A stretch of 64,000 nt of DNA. Origin: Martinezella calliandrae. Its GTDB lineage: Bacteria; Pseudomonadota; Alphaproteobacteria; Rhizobiales; Rhizobiaceae. Positions 6,664 through 16,278 of this stretch are shown here, in pieces. The number at the start of each line of letters is the position of its first letter. Position 1 is the first letter of the stretch. A program made the translations under genes and the position numbers. The notes under the pieces are model-generated. The model searched no databases and was not told where the DNA came from. It worked only from the letters and a program-made list of their open reading frames with translations. The stretch lies in NCBI RefSeq assembly GCF_030272695.1, contig NZ_JARFYN010000026.1, positions 26,737-90,736 on the forward strand. The letters run 5' to 3'.

Positions 6664-8997
6664 ATGAAGGCTGGTTCAAGATTTTTGAACGCAGTATCGG
6701 CGGTAGCGCTGTCTGCTGGTGTTGTTGCGTCGGGCGCTGGTGTTATCACCCTTGCTTCTGTTTCTGTCGCAGAAGCCGCTGTCATACAGAAGATCGACGT
6801 CAGGGGAGCTGAGCGCGTTGGTGCAGAGGCTGTCCGGGACAATATCACGATCAAGCCTGGCAAGAGCTTCTCGCCCGCCGATATCGATAATTCGGTAAAG
6901 CAGCTCTATGCCACCGGATATTTCTCCGATGTGCATGTGACTGTCTCCGGCAGCACGCTGGTCATTGCTGTTAAGGAAAACCAGTTGATCAACGCGGTGG
7001 TCTTCAACGGCAACCACAAGATCAAGGACGACAAGCTGCAGGGGATCGTCCAGACCCATGCCGCTGGTCCTTATAGCGAAAGCCAGATCCAGGCCGATAT
7101 CAAGACCATCAAGGACGCCTACGCCGCGATCGGCCGTAATGAAGTCCAGGTGACGACGCAGACCGTTCAGGTCGCGCAGGGCCGTGTCAACGTGGCCTTC
7201 GTCATCAACGAAGGTGAACGCACCAAGATCGACAAGATCAATTTCACTGGCAACCAGGCTTACAGCAGCGGTCGTCTTGCTTCGGTGATCAGCACCAAGA
7301 AGACGAACTTCATGTCGTTCCTGACCCGTAAGGACGTCTATAGCCCCGAGCGCCAGCAGGCCGACCAGGATGCGTTGCGTCAATTCTATTACAATCACGG
7401 TTATGCCGATTTCCGCATCGTCAGTGCCGATGCGACGTTGAACGAGCAGACCAACGAATACACGCTGAACTTCAACGTCGATGAAGGTCCGCGCTATACC
7501 TATGGCGACATCAACGTCGTTTCGACTGTCGAGGGCATCAATGCCGATGACCTGAAGAGCCTGGTCATCACGCATAAGGGTGATGTCTATAGCGCCAAGG
7601 ACATTCAGGCCTCGATCGAAAACATTTCCAAGCGCGTTGCGGCTGCGGGCTATCCGTTTGCCCACATTACGCCGCGCGGCAACCGTGACCTCGCGGGCCA
7701 CACGATTGGCATCGAATATCTGGTTGACCAGGGTGAGCGCGCCTATGTCGAGCGCATCGAGATCCGCGGCAACACACGCACGCGTGACTACGTTATTCGC
7801 CGCGAGTTCGATCTCAATGAAGGTGACGCCTTCAACCAGGAAATGATTACCCGCGCCAAGCGCCGTCTCGACGCGCTCGGCTACTTCACCAAGGTCGATA
7901 TCACCACGGCCCCGGGCAGCGCTCCGGACCGCGTGGTCGTCATCGTCAACGTCGAAGACCAGCCGACCGGTTCGTTCGGTATCGGCGCCGGTTACGCCGT
8001 CGGCAACAATGGCGGTCTGCTCCTGGAAGCTTCGGTTGAAGAAAAGAACTTCCTCGGTCGTGGCCAGTACATCCGTCTCGCTGCAGGTGCGGGTACACAG
8101 GGTAGCCGTACCTATAACATCTCGTTCACCGAGCCCTATTTCCTCGGCTATCGTCTGGCTGCCGGTTTCGACATCTTCAGGAACCAGACCTCGAGCGACG
8201 ATAACTACGATTATTCGGAAGAGGGCTTCTCGCTGCGCGTCACCGCGCCGATCACGGAGACCCTCGCCACGACGCTGCGCTACAACTATAAGCGCCTCCA
8301 GTACGACGGCACGGGTGATTGGCAGAACAATCTGTCTGCTCCCTATATCAATCTGGTGGAGAATAGCCCCTGGGTTCAGTCGACGGTTTCGCAGACATTC
8401 ACCTACAATACTCTGGACGACCAGAACCTGCCGCGTGAAGGTATCATCGCCAAGTTCACGCATGAATATGCTGGTCTGGGCGGCGACTCCGACTTCTATA
8501 AGCTGAGCGGTAAGGCTCGTTACTATAAGATGATCAGTGACGAGGCCGACATCATCGGCTCGCTGACGGTTGGTGCTGGTTACGTGCTGCCGACGAACGG
8601 CAAGCTGAACGTCTTCGATCAGTTCACGATCGGCGGTCGCGAAATCCGCGGTTTCGAGAATGCTGGTATCGGTCCGCGTTCGTCGCATGGCGACCCGCTC
8701 GGTGGTACGACCTACTTCACCGCGTCGGCTGAAGCGAGCATGCCGATGCCGGGTGTTCCGCAGGACATCGGTCTGCGTCTCGCAGCCTTTGCCGATGCAG
8801 GTACGCTTTATGGCAACAAGGCGGATCTCTTCGGTGACGTATTGCACGACAGCAGCTCGATCCGTGCCTCGCTGGGTGCGGGCGTGATCTGGTCGTCGCC
8901 CTTCGGCGTCATCCGTGTTGACTATGCCGTGCCGGTTCTCAAGCAAGACTTCGACAAGACTGAGAATTTCCGGTTTGGCATTGCCAACCAGTTCTGA
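6664..8997 (+). CDS. bamA: Outer membrane protein assembly factor BamA
   Basis: Omp85-family core of the BAM complex that folds beta-barrel proteins into the outer membrane. It has 777 residues. An N-terminal signal peptide ends near residue 39 (EAA). Repeated POTRA domains fill roughly residues 40-430 (for example IQKIDVRGAERVGAEAVRDN and VERIEIRGNTRTRDYVIRRE). The C-terminal surface-antigen barrel contains GGREIRGF and ends in Phe, as outer-membrane proteins do. It heads the run bamA-lpxD-fabZ-lpxA-lpxI-lpxB. Confidence 0.97.
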   Translation: MKAGSRFLNAVSAVALSAGVVASGAGVITLASVSVAEAAVIQKIDVRGAERVGAEAVRDNITIKPGKSFSPADIDNSVKQLYATGYFSDVHVTVSGSTLVIAVKENQLINAVVFNGNHKIKDDKLQGIVQTHAAGPYSESQIQADIKTIKDAYAAIGRNEVQVTTQTVQVAQGRVNVAFVINEGERTKIDKINFTGNQAYSSGRLASVISTKKTNFMSFLTRKDVYSPERQQADQDALRQFYYNHGYADFRIVSADATLNEQTNEYTLNFNVDEGPRYTYGDINVVSTVEGINADDLKSLVITHKGDVYSAKDIQASIENISKRVAAAGYPFAHITPRGNRDLAGHTIGIEYLVDQGERAYVERIEIRGNTRTRDYVIRREFDLNEGDAFNQEMITRAKRRLDALGYFTKVDITTAPGSAPDRVVVIVNVEDQPTGSFGIGAGYAVGNNGGLLLEASVEEKNFLGRGQYIRLAAGAGTQGSRTYNISFTEPYFLGYRLAAGFDIFRNQTSSDDNYDYSEEGFSLRVTAPITETLATTLRYNYKRLQYDGTGDWQNNLSAPYINLVENSPWVQSTVSQTFTYNTLDDQNLPREGIIAKFTHEYAGLGGDSDFYKLSGKARYYKMISDEADIIGSLTVGAGYVLPTNGKLNVFDQFTIGGREIRGFENAGIGPRSSHGDPLGGTTYFTASAEASMPMPGVPQDIGLRLAAFADAGTLYGNKADLFGDVLHDSSSIRASLGAGVIWSSPFGVIRVDYAVPVLKQDFDKTENFRFGIANQF

Positions 8998-9047
8998 TAT
9001 CGGCAGCCCAGAACTGCAAGCTTAACACCGTTCTGGAGCTGGTGCTT

Positions 9048-10115
9048 ATGGAACATACTGGTTTTTTCCCGCCCCATGATGGCGTCAGCCTCCGTGCGCT
9101 GGCCGAGCATCTTGGGGCGGAGCTTGTTGATGAGGCTTTTGCCGGTGTCATCATCAAGTCCATCGCCCCCGTTTACCGGGCCGGCGAAGGCGAGGTTTGC
9201 TATATTCTTTCTCGCAAAAATCGGGCGGAATTGGAGACCTGTCGGGCTTCGGCGATCATTTGTCTGCCGGCGTTGAAGTCTTTCGTTCCCGCGCATATCC
9301 CGGTTCTGCTTTCCAAAAAGCCACATACGGATTTCGCATTGGCGGGTGCTTTGCTGCATCCGCAAGCCATGCGTCCCGTTGCGCTGACTTCGACCCCGAC
9401 GTTGATTTCGCCGGCTGCCTTCATCGATCCGAGCGCCAAGCTCGAGGCCGATGTCGGCGTGGAGCCATGCGCAGTCATCGGGGCGGGTGCCGAGATCGGC
9501 GAGGGGACGCGCATCGGAGCCGGCGCCATGATCGGACCGGGCGTCAAGATCGGGCGCAATTGCACGATCAGCGGCGGCGCCAGCGTGCTTTGCTCCTATC
9601 TCGGTAATGGCGTCATCATCCATAATGGCGCGCGTATCGGCCAGGACGGTTTTGGCTATGCGCCAGGCCCGCGCGGCATGGTGAAGATCGTGCAGATCGG
9701 TCGCGTCATCATTCAGGACAACGTCGAGATCGGCGCCAACACGACGATCGATCGTGGCACCATGGATGATACGGTCATCGGCGAAGGTACCAAGATCGAC
9801 AATCAGGTGCAGATCGGACATAACGTCCGTATCGGCCGCCATTGCGCCATCGTCAGCCAGGTCGGCATAGCTGGCAGCACGGTGATCGGCGACGGTGTGC
9901 AGATCGGTGGTCAGGCAGGCCTGAATGGTCATATCCATATTGGCGACGGCGCGCAGATCGGCGCCAAGAGCGGCGTGATGAACAGCATTCCGGCGGGGGA
10001 GCGTTATGCTGGCCTTCCGGCACGGCCGCTGTGGGATTTTCTGAGAGAGTCGGCGGAGATCGCAAAACGGTCAGGAGCCAGGGATAAGAAGGACGGGAGT
10101 GCGGAGCATGACTGA
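9048..10115 (+). CDS. lpxD: UDP-3-O-acylglucosamine N-acyltransferase
   Basis: Third step of lipid A synthesis: transfers a hydroxyacyl chain from ACP to the 2-amino group of UDP-3-O-acylglucosamine. It has 355 residues: an N-terminal uridine-binding domain, then a left-handed beta helix of hexapeptide repeats (such as IGAGAEIGEGTRIGAGAMI), and a C-terminal helix. ATG 9048 is preferred over GTG 9042 because the GGAG at 9035-9038 is better spaced for it. It overlaps the fabZ start by a few bases. Confidence 0.95.
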   Translation: MEHTGFFPPHDGVSLRALAEHLGAELVDEAFAGVIIKSIAPVYRAGEGEVCYILSRKNRAELETCRASAIICLPALKSFVPAHIPVLLSKKPHTDFALAGALLHPQAMRPVALTSTPTLISPAAFIDPSAKLEADVGVEPCAVIGAGAEIGEGTRIGAGAMIGPGVKIGRNCTISGGASVLCSYLGNGVIIHNGARIGQDGFGYAPGPRGMVKIVQIGRVIIQDNVEIGANTTIDRGTMDDTVIGEGTKIDNQVQIGHNVRIGRHCAIVSQVGIAGSTVIGDGVQIGGQAGLNGHIHIGDGAQIGAKSGVMNSIPAGERYAGLPARPLWDFLRESAEIAKRSGARDKKDGSAEHD

Positions 10116-10581
10116 AGAAGCCAAGACGTCGATGTCGACGGCGGACGTCATCGAAATCATGAAGCTTTTGCCGCATCGCTATCCTTTCCTGATGGTCGAT
10201 AAGATCATCGAGATCGATAGCGATAATTCCGCGATCGGCATCAAGAACGTCACAGCGAACGAGCCGCAGTTTACCGGCCACTTCCCGGAATCGCCGATCA
10301 TGCCGGGCGTCCTGCTAATCGAAGGTATGGCGCAGACGGCAGGCGCGATCTGCGCCCGCAAGGACGGAATTGGCGGCAATCTCGTCTATTTCATGACAAT
10401 CGACAATGCCCGTTTCCGCAAGCCGGTCGTGCCGGGCGACCGTGTTGAATTTCACGTCGTCAAGCTCAAGCAGCGTGGTACGATCTGGAAATTCCACTGC
10501 GACGCCAAGGTCGATGGCTCGCTGGTTGCCGAGGCCGATATAGGCGCGATGATCGTACGGAAGGACCAAGAGCAGGCATGA
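10108..10581 (+). CDS. fabZ: 3-hydroxyacyl-[ACP] dehydratase FabZ
   Basis: Dehydrates beta-hydroxyacyl-ACP in type II fatty acid synthesis, so it competes with LpxA/LpxD for hydroxyacyl-ACP. It has 157 residues with a hot-dog fold. LPHRYPFLMVD is the family N-terminal motif; catalytic His is at residue 58 (GHFPESPIMPGV) and Glu at residue 72 (IEGMAQ). ATG 10108 has GGGAG eight bases upstream and overlaps the end of lpxD. The stop overlaps lpxA (ATGA). Confidence 0.96.
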   Translation: MTEEAKTSMSTADVIEIMKLLPHRYPFLMVDKIIEIDSDNSAIGIKNVTANEPQFTGHFPESPIMPGVLLIEGMAQTAGAICARKDGIGGNLVYFMTIDNARFRKPVVPGDRVEFHVVKLKQRGTIWKFHCDAKVDGSLVAEADIGAMIVRKDQEQA

Positions 10582-11393
10582 GCAGCATCGCAAAAAGCGC
10601 GCGCATTCATAAGCTCGCGGTCGTCGAGGACGGTGCGGTTATCGGCGAGAACGTTGTGGTCGGCCCGTTCTGCCATGTCGGTCCCAAGGTCGTGCTGCAT
10701 GATGCTGTCGAGCTGCTGACGCATGCGATCGTGACCGGCCGGACGACGATCGGCAAGGGCACGAAGATATTCCCCATGGCGGTGGTCGGCGGCGATCCGC
10801 AGAGCGTGCATCACGGCGGCGAAGAGACAACGCTCGACGTTGGCGAGAATTGCACGATCCGCGAAGGCGTGACGATCAATACTGGCACGGCTGACTACGG
10901 CGGTAAGACCGTTGTCGGCAACAACAATCTGTTCCTAGCCAATTCGCACGTCGCCCATGATTGCCGTGTCGGCAACAATGTCATCATGTCGAACAATGTC
11001 ATGCTGGCTGGGCACGTCACGGTCGACGACCGCGCCATTCTCGGCGGCGGCTGCGCGGTGCATCAGTTCACCCGCATCGGCCGGCAGGCCTTTATCGGTG
11101 GTCTCTCGGCCGCGAGCTACGACGTGATTCCTTATGGCATGCTGAACGGAAATCCGGGTGTGCTCTCGGGTCTCAACATCGTCGGCATGACCCGTGCTGG
11201 AATTGAACGCTCGGTGATCCATACCGTTCGCCGTGCCTACAAAAGCATTTTCGAAGGCGAAGGTTCGATCCGCGACAATGCTGCGGCGATCCGCGATGAA
11301 TATGCCGATTGCAAGGAAGTGATGGAGATCCTCGATTTCATCGCCGCCGACAGCGATCGCGCGTTGTCGTCGCCCAATCGTGGCAAGAGCTGA
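10578..11393 (+). CDS. lpxA: UDP-N-acetylglucosamine O-acyltransferase
   Basis: First step of lipid A synthesis: acylates the 3-hydroxyl of UDP-GlcNAc from hydroxyacyl-ACP. It has 271 residues: hexapeptide-repeat beta helix followed by a helical C-terminus. The segment NSHVAHDCRVGNNVIMSNN holds the catalytic His region, and HQFTRIGRQAFIGG follows as in the family. Its ATGA overlap with fabZ indicates translational coupling. Confidence 0.97.
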   Translation: MSSIAKSARIHKLAVVEDGAVIGENVVVGPFCHVGPKVVLHDAVELLTHAIVTGRTTIGKGTKIFPMAVVGGDPQSVHHGGEETTLDVGENCTIREGVTINTGTADYGGKTVVGNNNLFLANSHVAHDCRVGNNVIMSNNVMLAGHVTVDDRAILGGGCAVHQFTRIGRQAFIGGLSAASYDVIPYGMLNGNPGVLSGLNIVGMTRAGIERSVIHTVRRAYKSIFEGEGSIRDNAAAIRDEYADCKEVMEILDFIAADSDRALSSPNRGKS

Positions 11394-11394
11394 G

Positions 11395-12276
11395 GTGGCC
11401 GCGAGCGGTCAAGACCAAAAGGGCAGGCTGGCGATTATCGCGGGCAGTGGCTTTTTGCCCGCCTATGTTGCAGACGCCGCGCGCCAGGCAGGCGAAAATC
11501 CCGTTGTTGTCGCACTGACGGATGAAGCGGATCGGGACTGGTCCGCATTCGATCATGCCAATCTCGGCGTCGGCAATTTTGCCGGTTTGGAGGCCGTGTT
11601 CCGCCGCTATGGCGTCGACCGGGTCGTGATGTCTGGCGGCGTTTCGCGCCGCCCGGCCTGGCGCGATGTGCGGCCGACCTGGCGCGTCATCGGGGAGTTG
11701 CCCTCCACCATCCGCACCCTTCTTTCCGGCGGCGACAATGCCGTGCTGCAGATGGTGATCCGCCTGATCGAGGCTGGCGGCGTCCGGGTCGTTGGCGCAC
11801 ATGAGATCGCGCCGGATCTGCTGGCGACCACTGGGCCACTTGGTCGTTTCTCGCCGTCGGAAGAGGATCTGCGCGATATCGCGCAGGGTGCGAAAGCAGC
11901 CGATGCCCTCGGGCTTCTTGATGTCGGGCAGGGCGCCGTCAGTGTCGGCGGGCGTGTCGTGGCCCTAGAAGGCGCCGAGGGCACGGACAAGATGATCGAG
12001 CGTGTCGCGAGTTTAAGGGCCGAGGGTCGCATATCGAAACGTCGCCGAGGCGTATTGGTCAAGCTTTGCAAGCCGCAGCAGGATGTACGCGCCGACCTGC
12101 CGTCGATCGGGGTTTCGACGGTCCTCAACGCCAAAAAGGCTGGCCTTGCCGGCGTCGCCGTCGAGGCGGGCAGGGCGCTGGTGCTCGAGCGCGAGGCGGT
12201 TATTGCGGCGGCGGACGAAGCTGGGCTTTTCGTCTGCGGCATAGACCGTGGCCTCTCCGCGGAGGGCTTTATGTGA
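11395..12276 (+). CDS. lpxI: UDP-2,3-diacylglucosamine pyrophosphatase LpxI
   Basis: LpxI (DUF1009 family), the alphaproteobacterial replacement for LpxH that yields lipid X from UDP-diacylglucosamine. The core begins GRLAIIAGSGFLPAYVADAA and contains NLGVGNFAGLEAVFRRYGV and GSQDQ-like C-terminal motifs (KLCKPQQDVRADLPSIGVST). It has 293 residues from GTG 11395, one base after the lpxA stop. GTG 11380 within lpxA is an alternative giving 298 residues; neither has a strong ribosome site, which suggests coupling. It lies between lpxA and lpxB, the expected position. Confidence 0.93.
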   Translation: MAASGQDQKGRLAIIAGSGFLPAYVADAARQAGENPVVVALTDEADRDWSAFDHANLGVGNFAGLEAVFRRYGVDRVVMSGGVSRRPAWRDVRPTWRVIGELPSTIRTLLSGGDNAVLQMVIRLIEAGGVRVVGAHEIAPDLLATTGPLGRFSPSEEDLRDIAQGAKAADALGLLDVGQGAVSVGGRVVALEGAEGTDKMIERVASLRAEGRISKRRRGVLVKLCKPQQDVRADLPSIGVSTVLNAKKAGLAGVAVEAGRALVLEREAVIAAADEAGLFVCGIDRGLSAEGFM

Positions 12277-13454
12277 GTAGCGCGCCCTTGAAACTCGCTG
12301 TGGTCGCCGGCGAAGTCTCCGGCGATCTGCTAGGCGGTGATCTCGTCGCGGCATTGAAACAACGTTACGATGGTCCCGTGGAACTGATCGGCGTTGGTGG
12401 CGATGCTCTGGAGGCGCAGGGCTTGCATTCGCTTTTCGATTATTCCGAACTGTCGATCATGGGTTTTGCGCAGGTCATCAAGCGACTGCCGAAGCTGCTT
12501 GCCCGCATCCGCCAGACGGCGGACGCCATTATCGCGGCCAAGCCCGATGTGCTTTTGATCATCGATAGCCCGGATTTCACCCATCGTGTCGCCAAGAAGG
12601 TGCGCGCGGCGCTGCCGGACCTTTCGATCGTCGATTATGTCTGCCCAAGCGTATGGGCATGGAAGGAGTATCGCGCGCAGAAAATGCTCGCCTATGTCGA
12701 TCACGTGCTGGCAATTCTGCCATTCGAGCCGGCGGCGATGCAGCGGCTATCGGGGCCGGCGACGACCTATGTCGGCCATCGTCTGACGGTGGACGCGAGC
12801 CTGGTCGAGACCCGTCGCCGGCGCGCGCTTCGCACCATGAGCGGGCCTGATGGCGAGAAGACAATCCTGCTCTTGCCCGGCTCGCGCTCCTCGGAAATCC
12901 GTCAGCTTCTACCGGTTTTCGAGCAGGCGGTGCAGGAATTTAGCCGGCGAAACGAACGCGTTCGTTATGTGTTGCCTACCGTTCCGCGACAAGAGGCGTT
13001 AGTGCGTTCCCTGCTTGAAAATTGGAGTGTAAAGCCGGAAGTCTACGTAGGCCAGGATGCGAAGTGGAACGCTTTTCGGGAGGCCGATGCCGCGATGGCG
13101 GCTTCCGGCACAGTGGTCCTGGAATTGGGGCTTGCCGGTGTTCCCGTCGTCTCGACCTATAAGACCGAGTGGCTGGCGCGATTTGTGATGTCGCGCATCA
13201 AGACCTGGACAGCGGCTTTGCCGAACCTGATTGCCGACTATGCGGTCGTGCCCGAGCTGATCAACGATGTGCTGCGACCCGGCCTGCTGGCGCGCTACAT
13301 GGAGCGCTTGTCCAACGATACGACGGAGCTGGCAGCCATGCTCCAGGGTTATGATCTGGTCTGGCAGCGAATGCAGACCGAAGAGCCACCCGGCGAAAAG
13401 GCGGCGGCGATCGTTCTCGATGTCTTGTCAAAGAAAAAACCCGGCCATTTCTGA
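12273..13454 (+). CDS. lpxB: Lipid-A-disaccharide synthase
   Basis: GT19 glycosyltransferase that joins lipid X with UDP-diacylglucosamine into the lipid A disaccharide at the membrane. It has 393 residues. The N-terminus LKLAVVAGEVSGDLLGGDL is the family signature; DYVCPSVWAWKEYRAQKM and LLPGSRSSEIRQLLPVF follow. The start is GTG 12273, overlapping the lpxI stop (GTGA); no ATG fits. The stop codon lies inside the loop of the shared terminator. Confidence 0.96.
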   Translation: MSSAPLKLAVVAGEVSGDLLGGDLVAALKQRYDGPVELIGVGGDALEAQGLHSLFDYSELSIMGFAQVIKRLPKLLARIRQTADAIIAAKPDVLLIIDSPDFTHRVAKKVRAALPDLSIVDYVCPSVWAWKEYRAQKMLAYVDHVLAILPFEPAAMQRLSGPATTYVGHRLTVDASLVETRRRRALRTMSGPDGEKTILLLPGSRSSEIRQLLPVFEQAVQEFSRRNERVRYVLPTVPRQEALVRSLLENWSVKPEVYVGQDAKWNAFREADAAMAASGTVVLELGLAGVPVVSTYKTEWLARFVMSRIKTWTAALPNLIADYAVVPELINDVLRPGLLARYMERLSNDTTELAAMLQGYDLVWQRMQTEEPPGEKAAAIVLDVLSKKKPGHF

Positions 13455-13465
13455 CCGGGTTTTTT
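13434..13465. terminator. Bidirectional terminator between lpxB and gltA
   Basis: AAAAAACCCGG (13434-13444) pairs with CCGGGTTTTTT (13455-13465), an 11-bp stem with a 10-base loop that contains the lpxB stop. A-run and T-run flank it, so it works for both convergent genes. Confidence 0.85.
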
Positions 13466-13483
13466 GTTGGCTTACTTTTCGGC

Positions 13484-14773
13484 TTAGCGCTTGGAAACCG
13501 GAACGTATTCGCGCTGTCCTGCGCCGATGTAGAGCTGGCGCGGGCGACCGATACGCTGATCGGGATCTTCGATCATCTCGTTCCACTGGGCGATCCAGCC
13601 AACGGTGCGGGCAAGAGCGAACAGCACCGTGAACATCGTGGTGGGGAAGCCCAGAGCCTTCAGCGTAATGCCGGAATAGAAATCGACGTTCGGGTAAAGC
13701 TTCTTCTCGATGAAATAATCATCGGTCAGTGCGATACGCTCGAGTTCGATCGCGATGTCGAGCAGCGGATCGTCCTTGATGCCGAGTTCGCCGAGAACCT
13801 CGTGCGCCGTCTTCTGCATGATCTTGGCGCGCGGGTCGTAGTTCTTGTAGACGCGGTGGCCAAAGCCCATCAGGCGGAACGGATCGTTCTTGTCCTTGGC
13901 GCGGGCGATATATTCAGGAATGCGATCGACCGTGCCGATTTCCGTCAGCATGTTCAGCGCAGCTTCATTGGCGCCGCCATGGGCTGGGCCCCAGAGGCAG
14001 GCGATGCCGGCAGCGATGCATGCGAACGGATTGGCGCCGGAAGAGCCGGCGAGGCGAACCGTCGAAGTCGAAGCATTCTGCTCGTGATCGGCGTGCAGGA
14101 TGAAAATGCGGTCCATGGCGCGTGCGAGCACCGGGTTGACCACATATTCCTCGCAAGGGACGGCAAAGCACATGCGCAGGAAGTTCGACGCGTAGTCGAG
14201 ATCGTTCTTCGGGTAAACGAAGGGCTGGCCGATGTGGTACTTGTAGGCCATGGCGGCAAGCGTCGGCATTTTGGCGATCATGCGCAGGCTCGCAACCATG
14301 CGCTGGTGCGGATCGGTGATGTCGGTCGAATCGTGATAGAAAGCCGACAGAGCGCCGACGCAGCCGCACATAACGGCCATCGGATGCGCATCGCGGCGGA
14401 AGCCGGTGAAGAAGCGGGACATCTGCTCATGCACCATGGTGTGGTGCACGACGCGATAGTCGAAGTCCTTCTTCTGGGCTGCGGTCGGCAGTTCGCCGTA
14501 GAGCAGCAGGTAGCAGACTTCAAGGAAATCGCCGTGTTCAGCAAGCTGTTCGATCGGATAACCGCGATGCAGTAGGACGCCTTCGTCGCCATCAATAAAG
14601 GTGATGCTGGATTCGCACGACGCAGTCGAAGTGAAGCCAGGATCATAAGTGAAAGTGGAGGTGTTCTTATAAAGGGCACCAATATCAATGACACTCGGGC
14701 CGATGGTTCCGGTTTTCACCGGCAGCTCCACCGTCTTTTCACCCCAAGTTAGTTTCGCGCTTTGTTCCGTCAT
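13484..14773 (-). CDS. gltA: Citrate synthase (type II)
   Basis: Condenses oxaloacetate with acetyl-CoA, entry to the TCA cycle. It has 429 residues, the length of the hexameric NADH-sensitive bacterial type. Active-site regions are HADHEQNASTSTVR (His), GFGHRVYKNYDPRAKIM (His) and PNVDFYSG (Asp). The start ATG follows GGAGG. It converges with lpxB. From memory, rhizobia usually have gltX next to it; gltX is not here. Confidence 0.97.
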   Translation of the reverse strand: MTEQSAKLTWGEKTVELPVKTGTIGPSVIDIGALYKNTSTFTYDPGFTSTASCESSITFIDGDEGVLLHRGYPIEQLAEHGDFLEVCYLLLYGELPTAAQKKDFDYRVVHHTMVHEQMSRFFTGFRRDAHPMAVMCGCVGALSAFYHDSTDITDPHQRMVASLRMIAKMPTLAAMAYKYHIGQPFVYPKNDLDYASNFLRMCFAVPCEEYVVNPVLARAMDRIFILHADHEQNASTSTVRLAGSSGANPFACIAAGIACLWGPAHGGANEAALNMLTEIGTVDRIPEYIARAKDKNDPFRLMGFGHRVYKNYDPRAKIMQKTAHEVLGELGIKDDPLLDIAIELERIALTDDYFIEKKLYPNVDFYSGITLKALGFPTTMFTVLFALARTVGWIAQWNEMIEDPDQRIGRPRQLYIGAGQREYVPVSKR

Positions 14774-15052
14774 GCTGATCCTCCAAGATTTGGCGGGATT
14801 GACGCCTGAAAAAGCGCCAAAAGGTTAAGCGACTACCGATTAGCTATATGATCCAGAGCCTAATGCCAAGTTATCCTTACGCCTATTTGTGCATTGCGGT
14901 ATCAACTTTTGGGCACTGCGATAGGCCGATCCGTCCGGTTCGTCCGCAGATTGTCGTCGATTGTTGACGACTGGGTCGATTTCGGTTGAATTCACCGCAC
15001 GGTGACCGAAAAATCCCGTTATATCTGCAGTTTGCGTCACCGTGGGCGCGAA

Positions 15053-15345
15053 TGCCTAATCTAGAGGCACCGGATCAGCCGGCGGGTAGCCGGGATCTTG
15101 CTCCGCTCGCCGTGCGTGGCCGTGGCAAAACGACCGTTATTTTTCGCGCCAAGGCAACCCAACCGCAGGGACGCAAGGCCTGCGCTATGCCCTAAGCCTG
15201 TTTTTCGGTCTGGCGCAGGCCAGGCCAACGAAAAAGATTAAAGCCCTCAGCGCGCTGATCGCTGTAACGGCCTACTATCTCATTTCCGGTTTCGGTATAG
15301 CGGTGGAACGCGCTTTCACCATGATGGCGATCATTCGGATTCCAT
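15053..15345 (+). pseudogene. Decayed comEC/rec2 remnant
   Basis: In frame from 15177 to about 15341 the sequence reads LRYALSLFFGLAQARPTKKI, then KALSALIAVTAYYLISG, then VERAFTMMAI. This is the membrane 'competence' domain of ComEC, the DNA uptake channel, at the point where family members have YLLLSG.....RA..M. The full protein should be 700 or more residues; here about 55 codons remain and the frame loses resemblance after 15341. A short ORF from ATG 15053 in another frame may be the old N-terminus, but I cannot confirm it. Its place just upstream of lexA fits rhizobial gene order as I remember it. It is not functional. Confidence 0.6.
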
Positions 15346-15479
15346 CGAAATGGACCTCAGCGCCGACAAACTGGCAGCAAAGACTGTGTTTCAACCTTTG
15401 GCGCGGCGTTGAAAATTGCAACGCGCCTATGATTGGCAATCGGGCACGTTTGGAGCGCCGATCGCACCGGTGTCGCCGG

Positions 15480-16202
15480 TCAGTGATAACGGCGGATGAG
15501 GCCGACGAGCTTGCCCTGCACCTTGACGCGATCCGGTCCGAAGATCCGGGTCTCGTAAGCCGGGTTCGCCGCCTCAAGTGCGATCGAGGCACCCTTGCGG
15601 CGGAAGCGCTTCAACGTTGCCTCTTCATCATCAACGAGAGCCACAACGATATCGCCGGGGTTGGCTGTCGTGGCGTTACGGATAATCACCGTGTCGCCGT
15701 CAAAAATGCCGGCATCGATCATCGAATCGCCCTTGACCTCAAGCGCATAATGTTCGCCGGAACCAAGCATATCGGCTGGAACGGTGATGTCGTGGGTATT
15801 GTTCTGGATTGCAGAGATCGGCACACCGGCGGCAATGCGCCCCATGACCGGCACGGAGACGGAGCTGTTATTTTCCTCATTCGTCGGTCTGGCGGGAGCG
15901 GGTGGCGGTACCAGCTGCGGCTTGCCAAGGCTGCCCTCGATGACGCTCGGCGAAAAGCCGCGGCGTGGCTGCAGACTTGGACTATAGGCTTCCGGCAGCT
16001 TGATGACCTCTAACGCGCGAGCCCGGTTCGGCAGGCGGCGAATGAAGCCGCGCTCTTCCAAAGCGGTGATGAGGCGGTGAATGCCGGATTTGGACGCGAG
16101 GTCCAACGCATCCTTCATTTCATCGAAAGATGGCGGGACACCGGACTCCTTCATTCGTTCGTGAATGAAGAGAAGCAGTTCCTGCTGCTTGCGTGTCAAC
16201 AT
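15480..16202 (-). CDS. lexA: LexA repressor
   Basis: SOS-response repressor and autoprotease. It has 240 residues. The N-terminal winged helix (MLTRKQQELLLFIHERM) is followed by a linker. The S24 domain has the Ala-Gly cleavage bond in MGRIAAGVPISA, the catalytic Ser in GDSMIDAGIFDGD and the catalytic Lys in the DDEEATLKRF segment. A longer ORF reaches 16382, but ATG 16202 matches the family start. A perfect SOS box lies 62 bases upstream, so it represses itself. Confidence 0.97.
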   Translation of the reverse strand: MLTRKQQELLLFIHERMKESGVPPSFDEMKDALDLASKSGIHRLITALEERGFIRRLPNRARALEVIKLPEAYSPSLQPRRGFSPSVIEGSLGKPQLVPPPAPARPTNEENNSSVSVPVMGRIAAGVPISAIQNNTHDITVPADMLGSGEHYALEVKGDSMIDAGIFDGDTVIIRNATTANPGDIVVALVDDEEATLKRFRRKGASIALEAANPAYETRIFGPDRVKVQGKLVGLIRRYH

Positions 16203-16263
16203 CGTCTTCGGACCCCAGAATTGAGTAAAGCGTCGTGAAACAAATACAGAACGGACACTATAT

Positions 16264-16278
16264 GTTCCATATGTGTTC
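16264..16278 (-). promoter_or_regulatory. SOS box (LexA operator) of lexA
   Basis: On the plus strand the site reads GTTC (16264-16267), seven bases, GTTC (16275-16278). This direct repeat with N7 is the alphaproteobacterial LexA operator. It lies in the lexA promoter region. Confidence 0.85.

Noticed and set aside
6676..8946. 756-codon minus-strand frame opposite bamA
   Set aside because: Shadow of bamA, with a low-complexity Asp/Val/Arg-rich translation and no ribosome site.
15303..16013. 236-codon plus-strand frame opposite lexA
   Set aside because: Mostly antisense of lexA. Only its first codons are meaningful, as part of the comEC remnant.
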